Position numbers and translations under genes: made by a program. The notes beneath the pieces were generated by a model. It did no database searches, was not told the origin of the DNA, and saw nothing but the letters and a program-made list of their open reading frames with translations. A stretch of 64,000 bases of DNA, taken from the NCBI GenBank assembly GCA_963746185.1, contig CAVVAE010000001.1:248001-312000 (forward strand), written 5' to 3'. How positions within the stretch are numbered: position 1 is the first letter of the stretch; the number at the start of each line of letters is the position of its first letter. This DNA is from CAVVAE01 sp963746185. GTDB taxonomy: Bacteria > Actinomycetota > Actinomycetes > Propionibacteriales > Nocardioidaceae. Of the stretch, positions 17,121 to 26,757 are shown piece by piece.

Positions 17121-18044
17121 ATGAGCGAGCTCGCATCGGCCCACGCAGAGTTGCGGCCGCTGATGTTCTCGATCGCCTACCGGATGCTTGGCAGCGTGGC
17201 GGAGGCCGAAGACGTCGTACAGGAAGCATTCCTTCGGCTGCACAAGAGCGCAGCAGATGGAGTGGTTCCCCGTTCACCGGACGCACTGGCGACGACGGTC
17301 ACCACTCGGCTGGCGATCGATGCGTTGCGGTCCGCTCGTCGGCGTCGCGAAGAGTACGTCGGGTCGTGGCTGCCCGAAGTGCTGCTCGACGATGACAGCG
17401 ACCCCGCGCACCAGATCGAGCTCGACGACACCGTCTCGATTGCGTTCCTCGTGGTCTTGGAGCGGCTGTCGCCGGTCGAGCGGGCGGTGTTCCTGCTTCG
17501 GGAGGTCTTCGCCTACGGGTACGCGGAGATCGCCGTGGTCGTTGACAAGAGTGAGGACAACTGCCGGCAGATCCTGGCACGGGCGCGACGTCACGTTGAT
17601 GACGGCCGACCTCGCTTCGATCCCTCGGCCCGGCGAAGAGCAGAGTTGTCGGAGCGCTTCTTCGCCGCATTGCGCGACGGTGACGTCGCGGGGCTCGAGC
17701 GCATCCTGGCCGACGACGTGATGTTCTACGCCGACGGGGGCGGGAAGGCGCCGGCCGTCCGCGCCCCGATCCGTGGGGCGGTGCAAGTCGCACGGTTCCT
17801 GGTCGGGCTGATTCGGTTGGCGCAGAAGGCGAAAGCTCAGATGGAGCCGGTGCTGGCGAATGGTCAGCCGGCAGCCAAGGTGCTGAGTGCCGATGGGTTG
17901 GTCCTCGGCGTGCTCTCACTCGACATCGAACTCGGCCGGGTCACGGGATTGCGTAACCAGATCAACCCAGACAAACTTGGTCACTTAGGCGCGGTCGGCG
18001 ACCTGACGGCGCTGATCGCGGGCGCGAACGATGACGTCTCATGA
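17121..18044 (+). CDS. sigJ: ECF41-family RNA polymerase sigma factor (SigJ-like)
   Basis: The 307-residue protein has sigma region 2 (LRPLMFSIAYRMLGSVAEAE then VQEAFLRLH) and region 4 (RLSPVERAVFLLREVFAYGY then IAVVVDKSEDNCRQIL). A C-terminal SnoaL-like domain follows, with the ECF41 markers DGGGK (residues ~212-216) and NPDKL near the C terminus. In this family the fused domain regulates the sigma factor in cis and no separate anti-sigma is needed. ATG 17121 is chosen. The divergent epimerase carries the matching promoter. Confidence 0.93.
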   Translation: MSELASAHAELRPLMFSIAYRMLGSVAEAEDVVQEAFLRLHKSAADGVVPRSPDALATTVTTRLAIDALRSARRRREEYVGSWLPEVLLDDDSDPAHQIELDDTVSIAFLVVLERLSPVERAVFLLREVFAYGYAEIAVVVDKSEDNCRQILARARRHVDDGRPRFDPSARRRAELSERFFAALRDGDVAGLERILADDVMFYADGGGKAPAVRAPIRGAVQVARFLVGLIRLAQKAKAQMEPVLANGQPAAKVLSADGLVLGVLSLDIELGRVTGLRNQINPDKLGHLGAVGDLTALIAGANDDVS

Positions 18045-18194
18045 GGCCGTCTCGGCGCGACTGACGGCGTTCGATTTTCCGGTGTCTTGAATCGTGGGTG
18101 CGTTGCAGACCACGGTTATTGCTTTCCTGTAGTCTCACCGAATCAATGCCAGGGCCAACGTCGTCCCGCAGCAGTACGCAGATTGACTCAGCAT

Positions 18195-18214
18195 CGACTG
18201 AGCACGACTGAGCA
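18195..18214 (+). repeat. Tandem 10-base direct repeat upstream of gltB
   Basis: CGACTGAGCA occurs twice in tandem in the 248-base region between sigJ and gltB. A related CGACTGA also occurs at 18243-18249, just before a short ACCCTC/GAGGGT inverted repeat. These could be regulator sites for the gltBD promoter. No clear -10/-35 pair is evident. Confidence 0.4.
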
Positions 18215-18292
18215 CGGACCCCACCTCGACACAGCACAACCCTCGACTGACGTGAGGGTGTTGGTCGAAGTGACGACGACGGGAGACAAGGC

Positions 18293-21200
18293 ATGCACGC
18301 TGTCCCGCCGCCCCAAGGGCTGTACGACGGACGCCACGAGCACGACGCCTGTGGAGTCGCCTTTGTCGCGACCCTGACGGGTGAGGCGTCACATGACATC
18401 GTCGCGAAAGCGCTGACTGCGTTGCGCAACCTCGAACACCGAGGGGCCTCGGGTGCTGAGACGGACTCGGGCGACGGCGCCGGCATCCTGATGCAGGTGC
18501 CAGACCGGTTCTTCCGCGAGGTCTGCACGTTTGACCTGCCGCCGGCCGCCAGCTACGCCGTGGGGACAGCTTTCATTCCCGGCAACGACGAAGCGGTCGC
18601 GAAGACCAAGAAACACATCGCGGACCTCTCCGCCGAGGAGGGCCTGCGCATCCTGGGCTGGCGTGATGTGCCTGTCCAACCCCAACTGCTCGGAAGCACC
18701 GCTCGTGGGTGCATGCCGACGTTCGCTCAGCTGTTCGTGGCAGCCGAGTCGGGCCGCGTGGTCGGGATGGCTCTGGAACGGATGGCGTTCTGCCTGCGCA
18801 AGCGCGTCGAGCACGAGACGGGCGCCTACTTCCCGTCGCTGTCGTCGCGCACGATCGCCTACAAGGGCATGTTGACGACAGACCAGCTCGACCACTTCTT
18901 TCCCGAGCTCACCGACGAACGGGTCGCCTCCGCGTTGGCCGTCGTCCACTCGCGATTCTCGACCAACACGTTCCCGTCGTGGCCGCTGGCTCATCCCTAC
19001 CGCTTCATCGCGCACAACGGCGAGATCAACACCGTGCAGGGCAACCGCAACTGGATGCGGGCTCGAGAGTCGCTCCTCCGGTCGGACCTGTTCGCCTCCG
19101 TCGGAAGTCAAGGTTCGCGAAGTGCCGAGGCCGGAAGCATCGACCGGATCTTCCCCATCTGCACCCCGGATGCGTCCGACTCGGCGTCTTTCGACGAAGC
19201 GCTCGAGCTACTCCACCTCGGCGGCCGCTCACTTCCGCACTCGGTGCTGATGATGATTCCCGAGGCATGGGAGAACCACGCCGAGATGGACCCGAAACGG
19301 CGAGCGTTCTATGAGTTCCACTCCACTGTGATGGAGCCATGGGATGGACCAGCCTGTGTCGTCTTCACTGACGGGACTCAGATCGGAGCCGTCCTCGACC
19401 GCAACGGGCTTCGTCCCTCGCGCTACTGGGTGACCGACGACGGTCTCGTCGTGCTCGCCTCCGAAGTCGGCGTGCTCGACCTCGCGCCGGCCTCGATCGT
19501 GCGCAAGGGCCGACTGCAGCCAGGCCGGATGTTCCTCGTCGACCTGGACGAGAAGCGCATCATCGAAGACGACGAGGTCAAGGAGACGTTGGCGGCCGAG
19601 GCGCCGTACGACGAATGGCTGCACGCCGGGCTGATCCGGCTCAGCGACCTGCCCACCCGCGAACACATCGTCCACACCCATCGCTCCGTGACCCGGCGGC
19701 AGCAGATCTTCGGTTATACCGAGGAGGAGCTGCGCGTGCTGCTCACGCCGATGGCGCGAACGGCGGGCGAACCGATCGGCTCGATGGGCACCGACAGTCC
19801 AATCGCCGCGTTGTCTGACCGGCCGCGTCTCCTGTTTGACTACTTCAGCCAGCTATTTGCACAGGTCACCAACCCACCCCTTGACGCGATCCGCGAGGAG
19901 CTTGTCACGTCGCTTGCGGGCAGCATCGGCCCCGAGGGCAACCTGCTCGATCCCGGGCCGGCGTCGTGCCGTCAGGTCGTCGTGCCGTTCCCCGTCATCG
20001 ACAACGACGAGCTCGCGAAGATCATCCACATCAACCGCGACGGCAACCTGCCGGGCTACTCGACCCACGTCGTGACGGCGTTGTACGACGTTGAAGGTGG
20101 CGGCCGTGCCCTTGCGGAGCGGCTTGACGCCATCTGCGAGGAGGTCTCCAACGCCATCTCCGACGGGGCGCGCATCATTGTGCTGTCGGACCGGCACGGT
20201 ACTGCAGACGAAGCACCGATCCCTTCTCTGCTGATGACGGGCGCCGTGCACCACCACCTGGTGCGGGAGAAGACGCGCACGCAGGTCGGCCTCGTCGTCG
20301 AAGCGGGTGACGTCCGAGAGGTCCACCACGTCGCCCTGCTGATCGGTTACGGCGCTGCGGCCGTCAACCCCTACCTCGCGATGGAGACCGTCGAGGACCT
20401 CGCCCGCCAACGCGTGCACCTGACCGAGGTCGAGCCAGAGCAGGCGGTCCGCAACCTCGTCAAGGCGCTCGGCAAGGGTGTCTTGAAGGTGATGAGCAAG
20501 ATGGGGGTCTCGACGGTCGCGTCCTACACCGGAGCGCAGATCTTCGAAGCTGTCGGACTCGACTCTTCCGTCGTCGATGCCTACTTCACCGGGACGACCT
20601 CGAAGCTGGGAGGCGTCTCGCTGGATGTGCTGGCGCGAGAGGTCGAGCAACGGCACCGCCGCGCCTATCCGGTCGACGGCATACCGCCGGCGCACCGCAA
20701 GCTCGACATCGGTGGCGAGTACCAATGGCGGCGCGAGGGCGAGCCACACCTGTTCGACCCCGACACGGTCTTCCGGCTGCAGCATTCGACTCGTTCGGGC
20801 CGCTACGACATCTTCAAGCAGTACACCAAGCTCGTCGACGACCAGTCCGCACGACTGATGACGTTGCGCGGGCTGTTCGAGCTCGCCGCTGACCGTGAGC
20901 CGATCTCCATCGACGAGGTCGAGCCGGTGTCCGAGATCGTCAAACGGTTCTCCACCGGAGCCATGTCCTACGGCTCGATCAGCCAGGAGGCACACGAGAC
21001 ACTCGCGATCGCGATGAACCAGCTCGGTGGGAAGTCCAACACGGGGGAGGGCGGCGAGGACTCCGACCGCTTGCACGACCCGACGCGTCGTAGCGCGATC
21101 AAGCAGGTGGCGTCGGGTCGCTTCGGCGTGACGAGTGAGTACCTCACGAACTCCGACGACATCCAGATCAAGATGGCGCAGGGCGCGAAGCCAGGCGAAG

Positions 21201-22849
21201 GTGGCCAGCTGCCCGGCCCCAAGGTGTATCCGTGGATCGCCAAGACCCGGCACTCGACTCCTGGCGTCGGGCTCATCTCACCACCCCCGCACCACGACAT
21301 CTACTCGATCGAAGACCTCGCGCAGCTGATCCACGACCTCAAGAACTCCAACCCCTCGGCGCGGATCCACGTGAAGCTCGTCTCCGAGGTCGGAGTCGGG
21401 ACGGTCGCAGCCGGAGTGTCCAAGGCACACGCCGATGTCGTGTTGATCTCGGGTCATGACGGCGGCACTGGCGCAGCACCGCTCACGTCGCTGAAGCACG
21501 CGGGCGGCCCCTGGGAGCTCGGGCTGGCTGAGACGCAGCAGACGTTGCTGCTCAACGGACTACGTGACCGGATCGTGGTGCAGTGCGACGGCCAGCTCAA
21601 GACCGGCCGTGACGTGGTCATCGCGGCCTTGCTGGGTGCCGAAGAGTTCGGCTTTGCAACGGCACCGCTTGTCGTGTCGGGCTGCATCATGATGCGGGTC
21701 TGTCACCTCGACACGTGCCCGGTCGGCATCGCCACCCAGAACCCCGTGCTGCGTTCTCGCTACGCCGGTAAGGCCGAGCACGTGGTCACGTTCTTCCAGT
21801 TCGTCGCCGAAGAGGTCCGAGAGCTGTTGGCGCAGCTCGGTTTCCGCTCTCTCGACGAGGCGATCGGACACGCAGAGGCGCTCGACACGAGAAAGGCGGT
21901 CGACCACTGGAAGGCCTTCGGCCTCGACCTGACGCCGATGCTCCACGTACCGACGTTGCCGGAGGGCGCGGCGCGCCATCAGACGGTGGCGCAGGATCAC
22001 GGTCTAGCACGCGCGCTCGACAACGAGCTGATCGCGTTGTGCCGCCCCGCCATCGATGCCGGCGAGCCGGTGCGAGCGCGGCTACCGGTGCGCAACGTCA
22101 ACCGCACCGTCGGCACGATGCTCGGCCACGAGGTGACCAAGGCGCACCCTGAAGGCCTTGCTGACGAGCTCATCGACCTGACGTTCACGGGATCGGCCGG
22201 TCAGTCGTTCGGCGCGTTCCTGCCACGCGGCATCACGTTGCGCCTCGAAGGCGACGCTAACGACTATGTCGCCAAGGGGTTGTCTGGAGGCCGGATCGTC
22301 GTACGTCCTGAGCTCGAGGCGACGTTCGTGGCTGAGGACCAGATCATCGCCGGCAACGTCATCGCCTATGGAGCCACGAGCGGTGAGGTGTTCATTCGCG
22401 GGCAGGTCGGCGAGCGCTTCGCCGTGCGCAACTCGGGCGCCTCGCTCGTCGTTGAGGGCGTGGGTGACCACGGCTGTGAGTACATGACTGGCGGCGAGGT
22501 CTTGGTGCTCGGGCCGACCGGCCGCAACTTCGGCGCCGGCATGAGCGGCGGCGTCGCCTATGTGCTGGACCTGCTGGAGACCCGGGTCAACCCCGAGCTG
22601 GTCGAGCTCGGTCCGCTGTCGGACGAGACAGCCGAGCACGTACGACGGCTGGTCGACCGGCACGCCGAGGAGACCGGGTCGCCGGTTGCCAAGGCGTTGG
22701 CGCTCGAGTGGCGGTCCGCGCGGCGTCGGATCACGCAGGTGATGCCACGTGACTACCGCCGCGCACTCGAGCTGATGGCCGACGCCGAGCGCGACGGGCT
22801 CAGCGAAGACGAAGCAACCGCGGCGATGATGGGAGCACTCCATGGCTGA
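18293..22849 (+). CDS. gltB: Glutamate synthase, large subunit
   Basis: GltB makes two glutamates from glutamine and 2-oxoglutarate. The 1518-residue protein has a short propeptide; the class II amidotransferase nucleophile is Cys20 in HDACGVAFVA, and HRGASGAETDSGDGAG follows. The central and FMN-binding synthase domains include KSNTGEGGEDSDR, KPGEGGQLPG and SGHDGGTGAAPL. The 3Fe-4S cysteines are in CIMMRVCHLDTCPVG (around residue 1130), and the C-terminal GXGXG-rich domain ends the protein. ATG 18293 follows GGGAGACAAGGC. It overlaps gltD by eight bases. Confidence 0.98.
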   Translation: MHAVPPPQGLYDGRHEHDACGVAFVATLTGEASHDIVAKALTALRNLEHRGASGAETDSGDGAGILMQVPDRFFREVCTFDLPPAASYAVGTAFIPGNDEAVAKTKKHIADLSAEEGLRILGWRDVPVQPQLLGSTARGCMPTFAQLFVAAESGRVVGMALERMAFCLRKRVEHETGAYFPSLSSRTIAYKGMLTTDQLDHFFPELTDERVASALAVVHSRFSTNTFPSWPLAHPYRFIAHNGEINTVQGNRNWMRARESLLRSDLFASVGSQGSRSAEAGSIDRIFPICTPDASDSASFDEALELLHLGGRSLPHSVLMMIPEAWENHAEMDPKRRAFYEFHSTVMEPWDGPACVVFTDGTQIGAVLDRNGLRPSRYWVTDDGLVVLASEVGVLDLAPASIVRKGRLQPGRMFLVDLDEKRIIEDDEVKETLAAEAPYDEWLHAGLIRLSDLPTREHIVHTHRSVTRRQQIFGYTEEELRVLLTPMARTAGEPIGSMGTDSPIAALSDRPRLLFDYFSQLFAQVTNPPLDAIREELVTSLAGSIGPEGNLLDPGPASCRQVVVPFPVIDNDELAKIIHINRDGNLPGYSTHVVTALYDVEGGGRALAERLDAICEEVSNAISDGARIIVLSDRHGTADEAPIPSLLMTGAVHHHLVREKTRTQVGLVVEAGDVREVHHVALLIGYGAAAVNPYLAMETVEDLARQRVHLTEVEPEQAVRNLVKALGKGVLKVMSKMGVSTVASYTGAQIFEAVGLDSSVVDAYFTGTTSKLGGVSLDVLAREVEQRHRRAYPVDGIPPAHRKLDIGGEYQWRREGEPHLFDPDTVFRLQHSTRSGRYDIFKQYTKLVDDQSARLMTLRGLFELAADREPISIDEVEPVSEIVKRFSTGAMSYGSISQEAHETLAIAMNQLGGKSNTGEGGEDSDRLHDPTRRSAIKQVASGRFGVTSEYLTNSDDIQIKMAQGAKPGEGGQLPGPKVYPWIAKTRHSTPGVGLISPPPHHDIYSIEDLAQLIHDLKNSNPSARIHVKLVSEVGVGTVAAGVSKAHADVVLISGHDGGTGAAPLTSLKHAGGPWELGLAETQQTLLLNGLRDRIVVQCDGQLKTGRDVVIAALLGAEEFGFATAPLVVSGCIMMRVCHLDTCPVGIATQNPVLRSRYAGKAEHVVTFFQFVAEEVRELLAQLGFRSLDEAIGHAEALDTRKAVDHWKAFGLDLTPMLHVPTLPEGAARHQTVAQDHGLARALDNELIALCRPAIDAGEPVRARLPVRNVNRTVGTMLGHEVTKAHPEGLADELIDLTFTGSAGQSFGAFLPRGITLRLEGDANDYVAKGLSGGRIVVRPELEATFVAEDQIIAGNVIAYGATSGEVFIRGQVGERFAVRNSGASLVVEGVGDHGCEYMTGGEVLVLGPTGRNFGAGMSGGVAYVLDLLETRVNPELVELGPLSDETAEHVRRLVDRHAEETGSPVAKALALEWRSARRRITQVMPRDYRRALELMADAERDGLSEDEATAAMMGALHG

Positions 22850-24308
22850 TCCTCGCGGGTTCCTGACGACTCCACGGGAGGTCGCCGAGCGCCGCCCCGT
22901 CGATGAGCGGGTGCAGGACTGGAACGAGGTCTATCCCGACGACGTCGGCCGCACGTTGCTGCCGATCATCAGCAAACAGGCCGGGCGCTGCATGGACTGC
23001 GGCATCCCGTTCTGTCACCAGGGCTGCCCGTTGGGCAACCTGATCCCCGAGTGGAACGACCTCGTCTATCGCGACGACTGGGAGGGTGCGATCGAGCGGC
23101 TGCACGCCACCAACAACTTCCCGGAGTTCACCGGTCGGCTGTGTCCGGCGCCGTGCGAGACGTCGTGCGTGCTCGGTATCAACCAGGAACCCGTGACGAT
23201 CAAGAACGTCGAAGTCGCCATCGTCGACAGGGCGTGGGACGCCGGCTACATCCGGCCTCAGCAGGTCGACTGGCTCACCGGCAAGACGGTTGCGGTGATC
23301 GGGTCGGGACCCGCTGGTCTCGCCACGGCTCAGCAGCTCACTCGGGCAGGTCACACGGTCGCGGTCTACGAGCGTGACGACGAGATCGGCGGCTTGATGC
23401 GCTTCGGCATTCCCGAGTTCAAGATGGAGAAGCGGCAGGTTGACCGGCGGCTCGACCAGATGCGCAGGGAAGGCACCGTCTTCCGTTGCAACGTGGCGGT
23501 CGGCGTCGACGTGACCGGTCCTGAACTGTTGGACCGCTTTGACGCGGTGGTGCTCGCGACTGGTGCCACGCTGGGCCGTGACCTGCCGATACCGGGCCGG
23601 GAACATCGCGGCATCCACCAGGCGATGGAATACCTTCCGCAGTCCAACCGGGCCGTCAAGGGAGAGTCCGTCTCTGATCAGATCACGGCTGCCGGCAAGC
23701 ACGTGGTCATCATCGGCGGCGGTGACACAGGCGCCGACTGCCTCGGCACAGCACACCGGCAAGGCGCGGCGTCGGTCACGCAGCTCGAGATCATGGCGCG
23801 CCCGGGTGACGACCGTTCCGAGGCGCACCCGTGGCCGACGTACCCGATGGTCTACCGGGTCTCGTCCGCGCACGAGGAAGGCGGCGATCGGGTGTATGCC
23901 GTGACGACCCAGGAGTTCGTCGCTGACGCCGACGGTCGCGTTCGATCATTACGGCTTGCCGAGGTGGAGATGCGCGACGGCCGGTTCGAACCCGTCGAAG
24001 ACACGGAACGTGAGATTCCCGCGGAGCTAGTGCTGTTGGCCATGGGGTTCACGGGACCTGAGCAGGACGGGATCGTGGCTCAGCTCGGCCTGGATGTCGA
24101 CGACCGCGGCAACGTCGCCCGGGACGCGGCGTACATGACGTCACGGCCAGGAGTGTTCGTCGCCGGCGATGCGGGTCGTGGACAGTCGCTGATCGTATGG
24201 GCGATCGCCGAAGGTCGGTCAGCTGCTGCTGCGGTCGACACCTACCTCACCGGCTCGACCACACTGCCAGCGCCGATCCCGCCAACTGCCCGACCCCTCG
24301 CGGTCTAG
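22842..24308 (+). CDS. gltD: Glutamate synthase, small subunit
   Basis: GltD passes electrons from NADPH through FAD and 4Fe-4S clusters to GltB. The 488-residue protein has N-terminal cluster cysteines in RCMDCGIPFCHQGCPLGN and CPAPCETSCVLG, the FAD site VAVIGSGPAGLATAQQL, the NADPH site VVIIGGGDTGADCLG, and a C-terminal VFVAGDAGRGQSLIVWAI. Its start lies within the end of gltB, so translation is coupled. Length and motifs are normal. Confidence 0.97.
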   Translation: MADPRGFLTTPREVAERRPVDERVQDWNEVYPDDVGRTLLPIISKQAGRCMDCGIPFCHQGCPLGNLIPEWNDLVYRDDWEGAIERLHATNNFPEFTGRLCPAPCETSCVLGINQEPVTIKNVEVAIVDRAWDAGYIRPQQVDWLTGKTVAVIGSGPAGLATAQQLTRAGHTVAVYERDDEIGGLMRFGIPEFKMEKRQVDRRLDQMRREGTVFRCNVAVGVDVTGPELLDRFDAVVLATGATLGRDLPIPGREHRGIHQAMEYLPQSNRAVKGESVSDQITAAGKHVVIIGGGDTGADCLGTAHRQGAASVTQLEIMARPGDDRSEAHPWPTYPMVYRVSSAHEEGGDRVYAVTTQEFVADADGRVRSLRLAEVEMRDGRFEPVEDTEREIPAELVLLAMGFTGPEQDGIVAQLGLDVDDRGNVARDAAYMTSRPGVFVAGDAGRGQSLIVWAIAEGRSAAAAVDTYLTGSTTLPAPIPPTARPLAV

Positions 24309-24327
24309 CCGGGCACGCGGCTGCTTG

Positions 24328-24333
24328 TAGGCT
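24328..24333 (+). promoter_or_regulatory. -10 hexamer of pyk (leaderless)
   Basis: TAGGCT ends seven bases before GTG 24341, in the 32-base gap after gltD. This predicts a leaderless pyk mRNA independent of gltBD. Confidence 0.5.
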
Positions 24334-24340
24334 CGTGGTC

Positions 24341-25804
24341 GTGCGAAGAGCGAAAATTGTCTGCACCCTCGGGCCTGCGACGTCGACCTACGAGAAGATC
24401 CGCGCGCTCGTCGATGCGGGCATGAACGTCGCTCGCCTCAACCTCAGCCACGGAAGTCATGCAGACCACGAAAAGCTCTATCAGATGGTGCGACAGGCCT
24501 CAGACGAGAGCGGTCACGCCGTCGGCATTCTGGCGGACCTGCAAGGGCCGAAGATCAGGCTGGGTCGGTTCGCCGACGGACCGGTGGATGTCGGTCGCGG
24601 CGACGAGTTCACGATCACGACGCGAGACGTCGGCGGCGATCAGAACAGTTGCTCCACGACGTATGCCGGCCTGCCTGGAGACGTGAACGTCGGTGACACC
24701 ATCCTCATTGACGACGGCCGCGTGCGGATGACCGCCATGGACGTCAACGGAACTGACGTCCTCACTCAGGTCGACGTCGGCGGCAAGCTGAGTGACAACA
24801 AGGGGATCAACCTTCCCGGCGTAGCGGTCAGTGTGCCCGCGATGAGCGCCAAGGATATCGACGATCTGCGCTGGGCTCTTCATCTGCGCGCCGACATGAT
24901 CGCGCTGTCGTTCGTGCGGTCAGGAGAAGACGCAGCTGACGTGCGCAGAATCATGGCGGACGAGGGCGAGTGGCTTCCCGTCATTGCCAAGATCGAGAAG
25001 CCGCAGGCCATCCACCAACTGGACGACATCATTGCCGCGTTCGATGGTGTGATGGTGGCGCGTGGCGACCTCGGCGTTGAAATGCCCCTCGAAGACGTGC
25101 CGTTCCTGCAGAAGGAGGTCATCGAGACCGCTCGCCGTAACGCGAAGCCCGGGGTGGTGGCGACGCAGATGCTGGAGTCGATGATCTCCTCGCCTCGTCC
25201 GACTCGAGCCGAAGCGTCCGATGTGGCGAATGCTGTGCTCGATGGTGCCGATGCCGTGATGCTCTCGGGTGAGACCAGCGTCGGTCAGTACCCCGTCGAG
25301 ACCGTCGAGACAATGGCGCGCATCATCGAGTCGACGGAGGATCACGGCCTCTGGCGGATGGCGGCGATCGAGTGGGAGCCACACACCCGAGGCGGCATCA
25401 TTGCCAAGGCTGCAGCCGAGGTGGCTGAGCGGGTGGGTGCGAAGTATCTGGTGGCCTTCAGCCAGTCCGGTGACACCGCCCGGAGGCTCTCGCGCTATCG
25501 CTCGATTGTCCCGGTGCTGGCGTTCACTCCCGAACCGGTCGTCCGGTCACAGCTCGCGATGACTTGGGGTATCGAGACTTTTCTTGGCGAAGGTGTCGAG
25601 CACACCGACGAGATGGTCATGCAGGTCGACCGGGCGCTCCTCGACGTCGGTCGATGCGAGGAAGGCGACCAGGTCGTCATCGTTGCCGGCAGCCCTCCCG
25701 GGATCCCGGGTTCGACGAACGCACTCCGCATCCACCGGATGGGCGACGCTATCCATGGTGTGGCTCCGGCGTACCGTTCGCACGGCGGCCGAGCGACCAC
25801 CTGA
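24341..25804 (+). CDS. pyk: Pyruvate kinase
   Basis: The enzyme transfers phosphate from PEP to ADP, the last glycolytic step. The 487-residue protein starts VRRAKIVCTLGPATSTYEK. It has the NLSHGSHADHE element, the metal/PEP-binding region IAKIEKPQAIHQLDDII, VMVARGDLGVEMP, and ATQMLESMISSPRPTRAEAS followed by DAVMLSGETSVGQYP. A C-terminal regulatory domain follows. GTG 24341 is chosen because the protein then begins at the usual residue and a -10 hexamer lies seven bases upstream. Longer in-frame openings extend into gltD. Confidence 0.97.
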   Translation: MRRAKIVCTLGPATSTYEKIRALVDAGMNVARLNLSHGSHADHEKLYQMVRQASDESGHAVGILADLQGPKIRLGRFADGPVDVGRGDEFTITTRDVGGDQNSCSTTYAGLPGDVNVGDTILIDDGRVRMTAMDVNGTDVLTQVDVGGKLSDNKGINLPGVAVSVPAMSAKDIDDLRWALHLRADMIALSFVRSGEDAADVRRIMADEGEWLPVIAKIEKPQAIHQLDDIIAAFDGVMVARGDLGVEMPLEDVPFLQKEVIETARRNAKPGVVATQMLESMISSPRPTRAEASDVANAVLDGADAVMLSGETSVGQYPVETVETMARIIESTEDHGLWRMAAIEWEPHTRGGIIAKAAAEVAERVGAKYLVAFSQSGDTARRLSRYRSIVPVLAFTPEPVVRSQLAMTWGIETFLGEGVEHTDEMVMQVDRALLDVGRCEEGDQVVIVAGSPPGIPGSTNALRIHRMGDAIHGVAPAYRSHGGRATT

Positions 25805-25810
25805 CACTGG

Positions 25811-26589
25811 TCAGGACTTTGGTCCGACATGTTGATCTAGCGCGGCGACGGCCTCTCGTCGGGCGACCGACAGACTGTTCGGTCGCGCCATCCGCCACCG
25901 GATCTCGAGCAGGTCGAGCGCCCAGCCGCAAATGGTGATGATGTCGGCTGACGCGTTGGAGAAGACGTAGCGGGGATACTCATAGCGCTTAGGACCGTCC
26001 TTGAGATTCCTGACCGTCCAATTGGTGACGCGGCACCCATCGGAGTGAAACAAACCGCGCAGCAGCAGCCCGGGATGCTGCCGGACGATGTCGCGCTGCC
26101 ACTCCTCCAGGACAATCCGTCTTGTGTGCTTCCTGCCAGGACCGTGCTGCGGAAACAAACACGGCCAGTGCTTCCAGCCGATGGCGTGGCCACGCAACCG
26201 GTCAACTGGCGTGTGTGAGGCCGACCGCCAGGCTTGGTCCTTCGCATCAGTGACAAGATTCGCGGATTGATGTTGGGATACTTCGCGTCGTTGAAGACGT
26301 GCAAGGTGTACACGCCGCGCCGCGAAAGGGTGATCCAACCATCGCCCAGGTACCAGCCGAGCAACTCTGCATACGCTTCATCATCGAGGGGAGCGCCATC
26401 GCACCGCGGACACGCAACGCTGGTGTGGACTTGTCCGCGGGTTTTGCCACGGCGCTGATAGTCGCGCCTCCAGCGGCGAATGGTCTTAATGGCCACACCG
26501 TGGGCGGCTGCAATCTCCCGATCAAGCACCCCCGCGTCGGACATGCGCAGAGCATTGTCGACGATTTCTTGGGGGCGGATGTGCGGCAT
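25811..26589 (-). pseudogene. HTH + LAGLIDADG-type protein, interrupted by a frameshift
   Basis: Two overlapping minus-strand frames together give one protein of about 258 residues. The first frame begins MPHIRPQEIVDNALRMSD. It contains an HTH segment (DREIAAAHGVAIKTIRRWRRD), a CPRCDG cysteine pair, a first LAGLIDADG-like motif LLGWYLGDGWITL, and runs to TGCVAT. The second frame resumes at WKHWPCLFPQHGPGRKH, has a second motif LLRGLFHSDGCR, then YEYPRYVFSNASADI, and ends in DQHVGPKS. The switch falls near 26179-26188 and needs a one-base change. Each half looks complete and conserved, so the break is recent or a sequencing error. The gene lies 45 bases downstream of tRNA-Leu on the same strand. 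Confidence 0.8.
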
Positions 26590-26633
26590 CAAGTGAGTGT
26601 CTCGCCCATTGCCGACAATCGATGAGGGTTGGG

Positions 26634-26716
26634 TGCCGGGTGTGGGATTCGAACCCACAAGCCCTTTCGGGCAATGGTGTTTGAGACCATCGCGTATGCC
26701 GTTCCGCCAACCCGGC
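26634..26716 (-). tRNA. tRNA-Leu (anticodon CAA)
   Basis: The acceptor stem GCCGGGT/ACCCGGC with discriminator A spans an 83-base class II tRNA. The anticodon loop CTCAAAC gives CAA. The long variable arm has the stem GCCC/GGGC, and the T-arm GTGGGTTCGAATCCCAC is canonical. No CCA is encoded. A -10 element lies just upstream. Confidence 0.95.
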
Positions 26717-26729
26717 CTGGGAGGCTGCA

Positions 26730-26735
26730 AGTATA
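26730..26735 (-). promoter_or_regulatory. -10 element of tRNA-Leu
   Basis: TATACT on the minus strand lies 13 bases before the first tRNA base, a normal distance for a short 5' leader. No strong -35 is recognised. It lies in the short gap shared with the divergent pdtaR gene. Confidence 0.55.
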
Positions 26736-26757
26736 GAGGCGTCGATAACCTTCTCAT

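Noticed and set aside
19853..21253. Open frame of 466 codons antisense to gltB
   Set aside because: It mirrors a strongly coding, motif-rich gene. High third-position GC of gltB leaves few stops on the opposite strand. The product has no recognisable motif.
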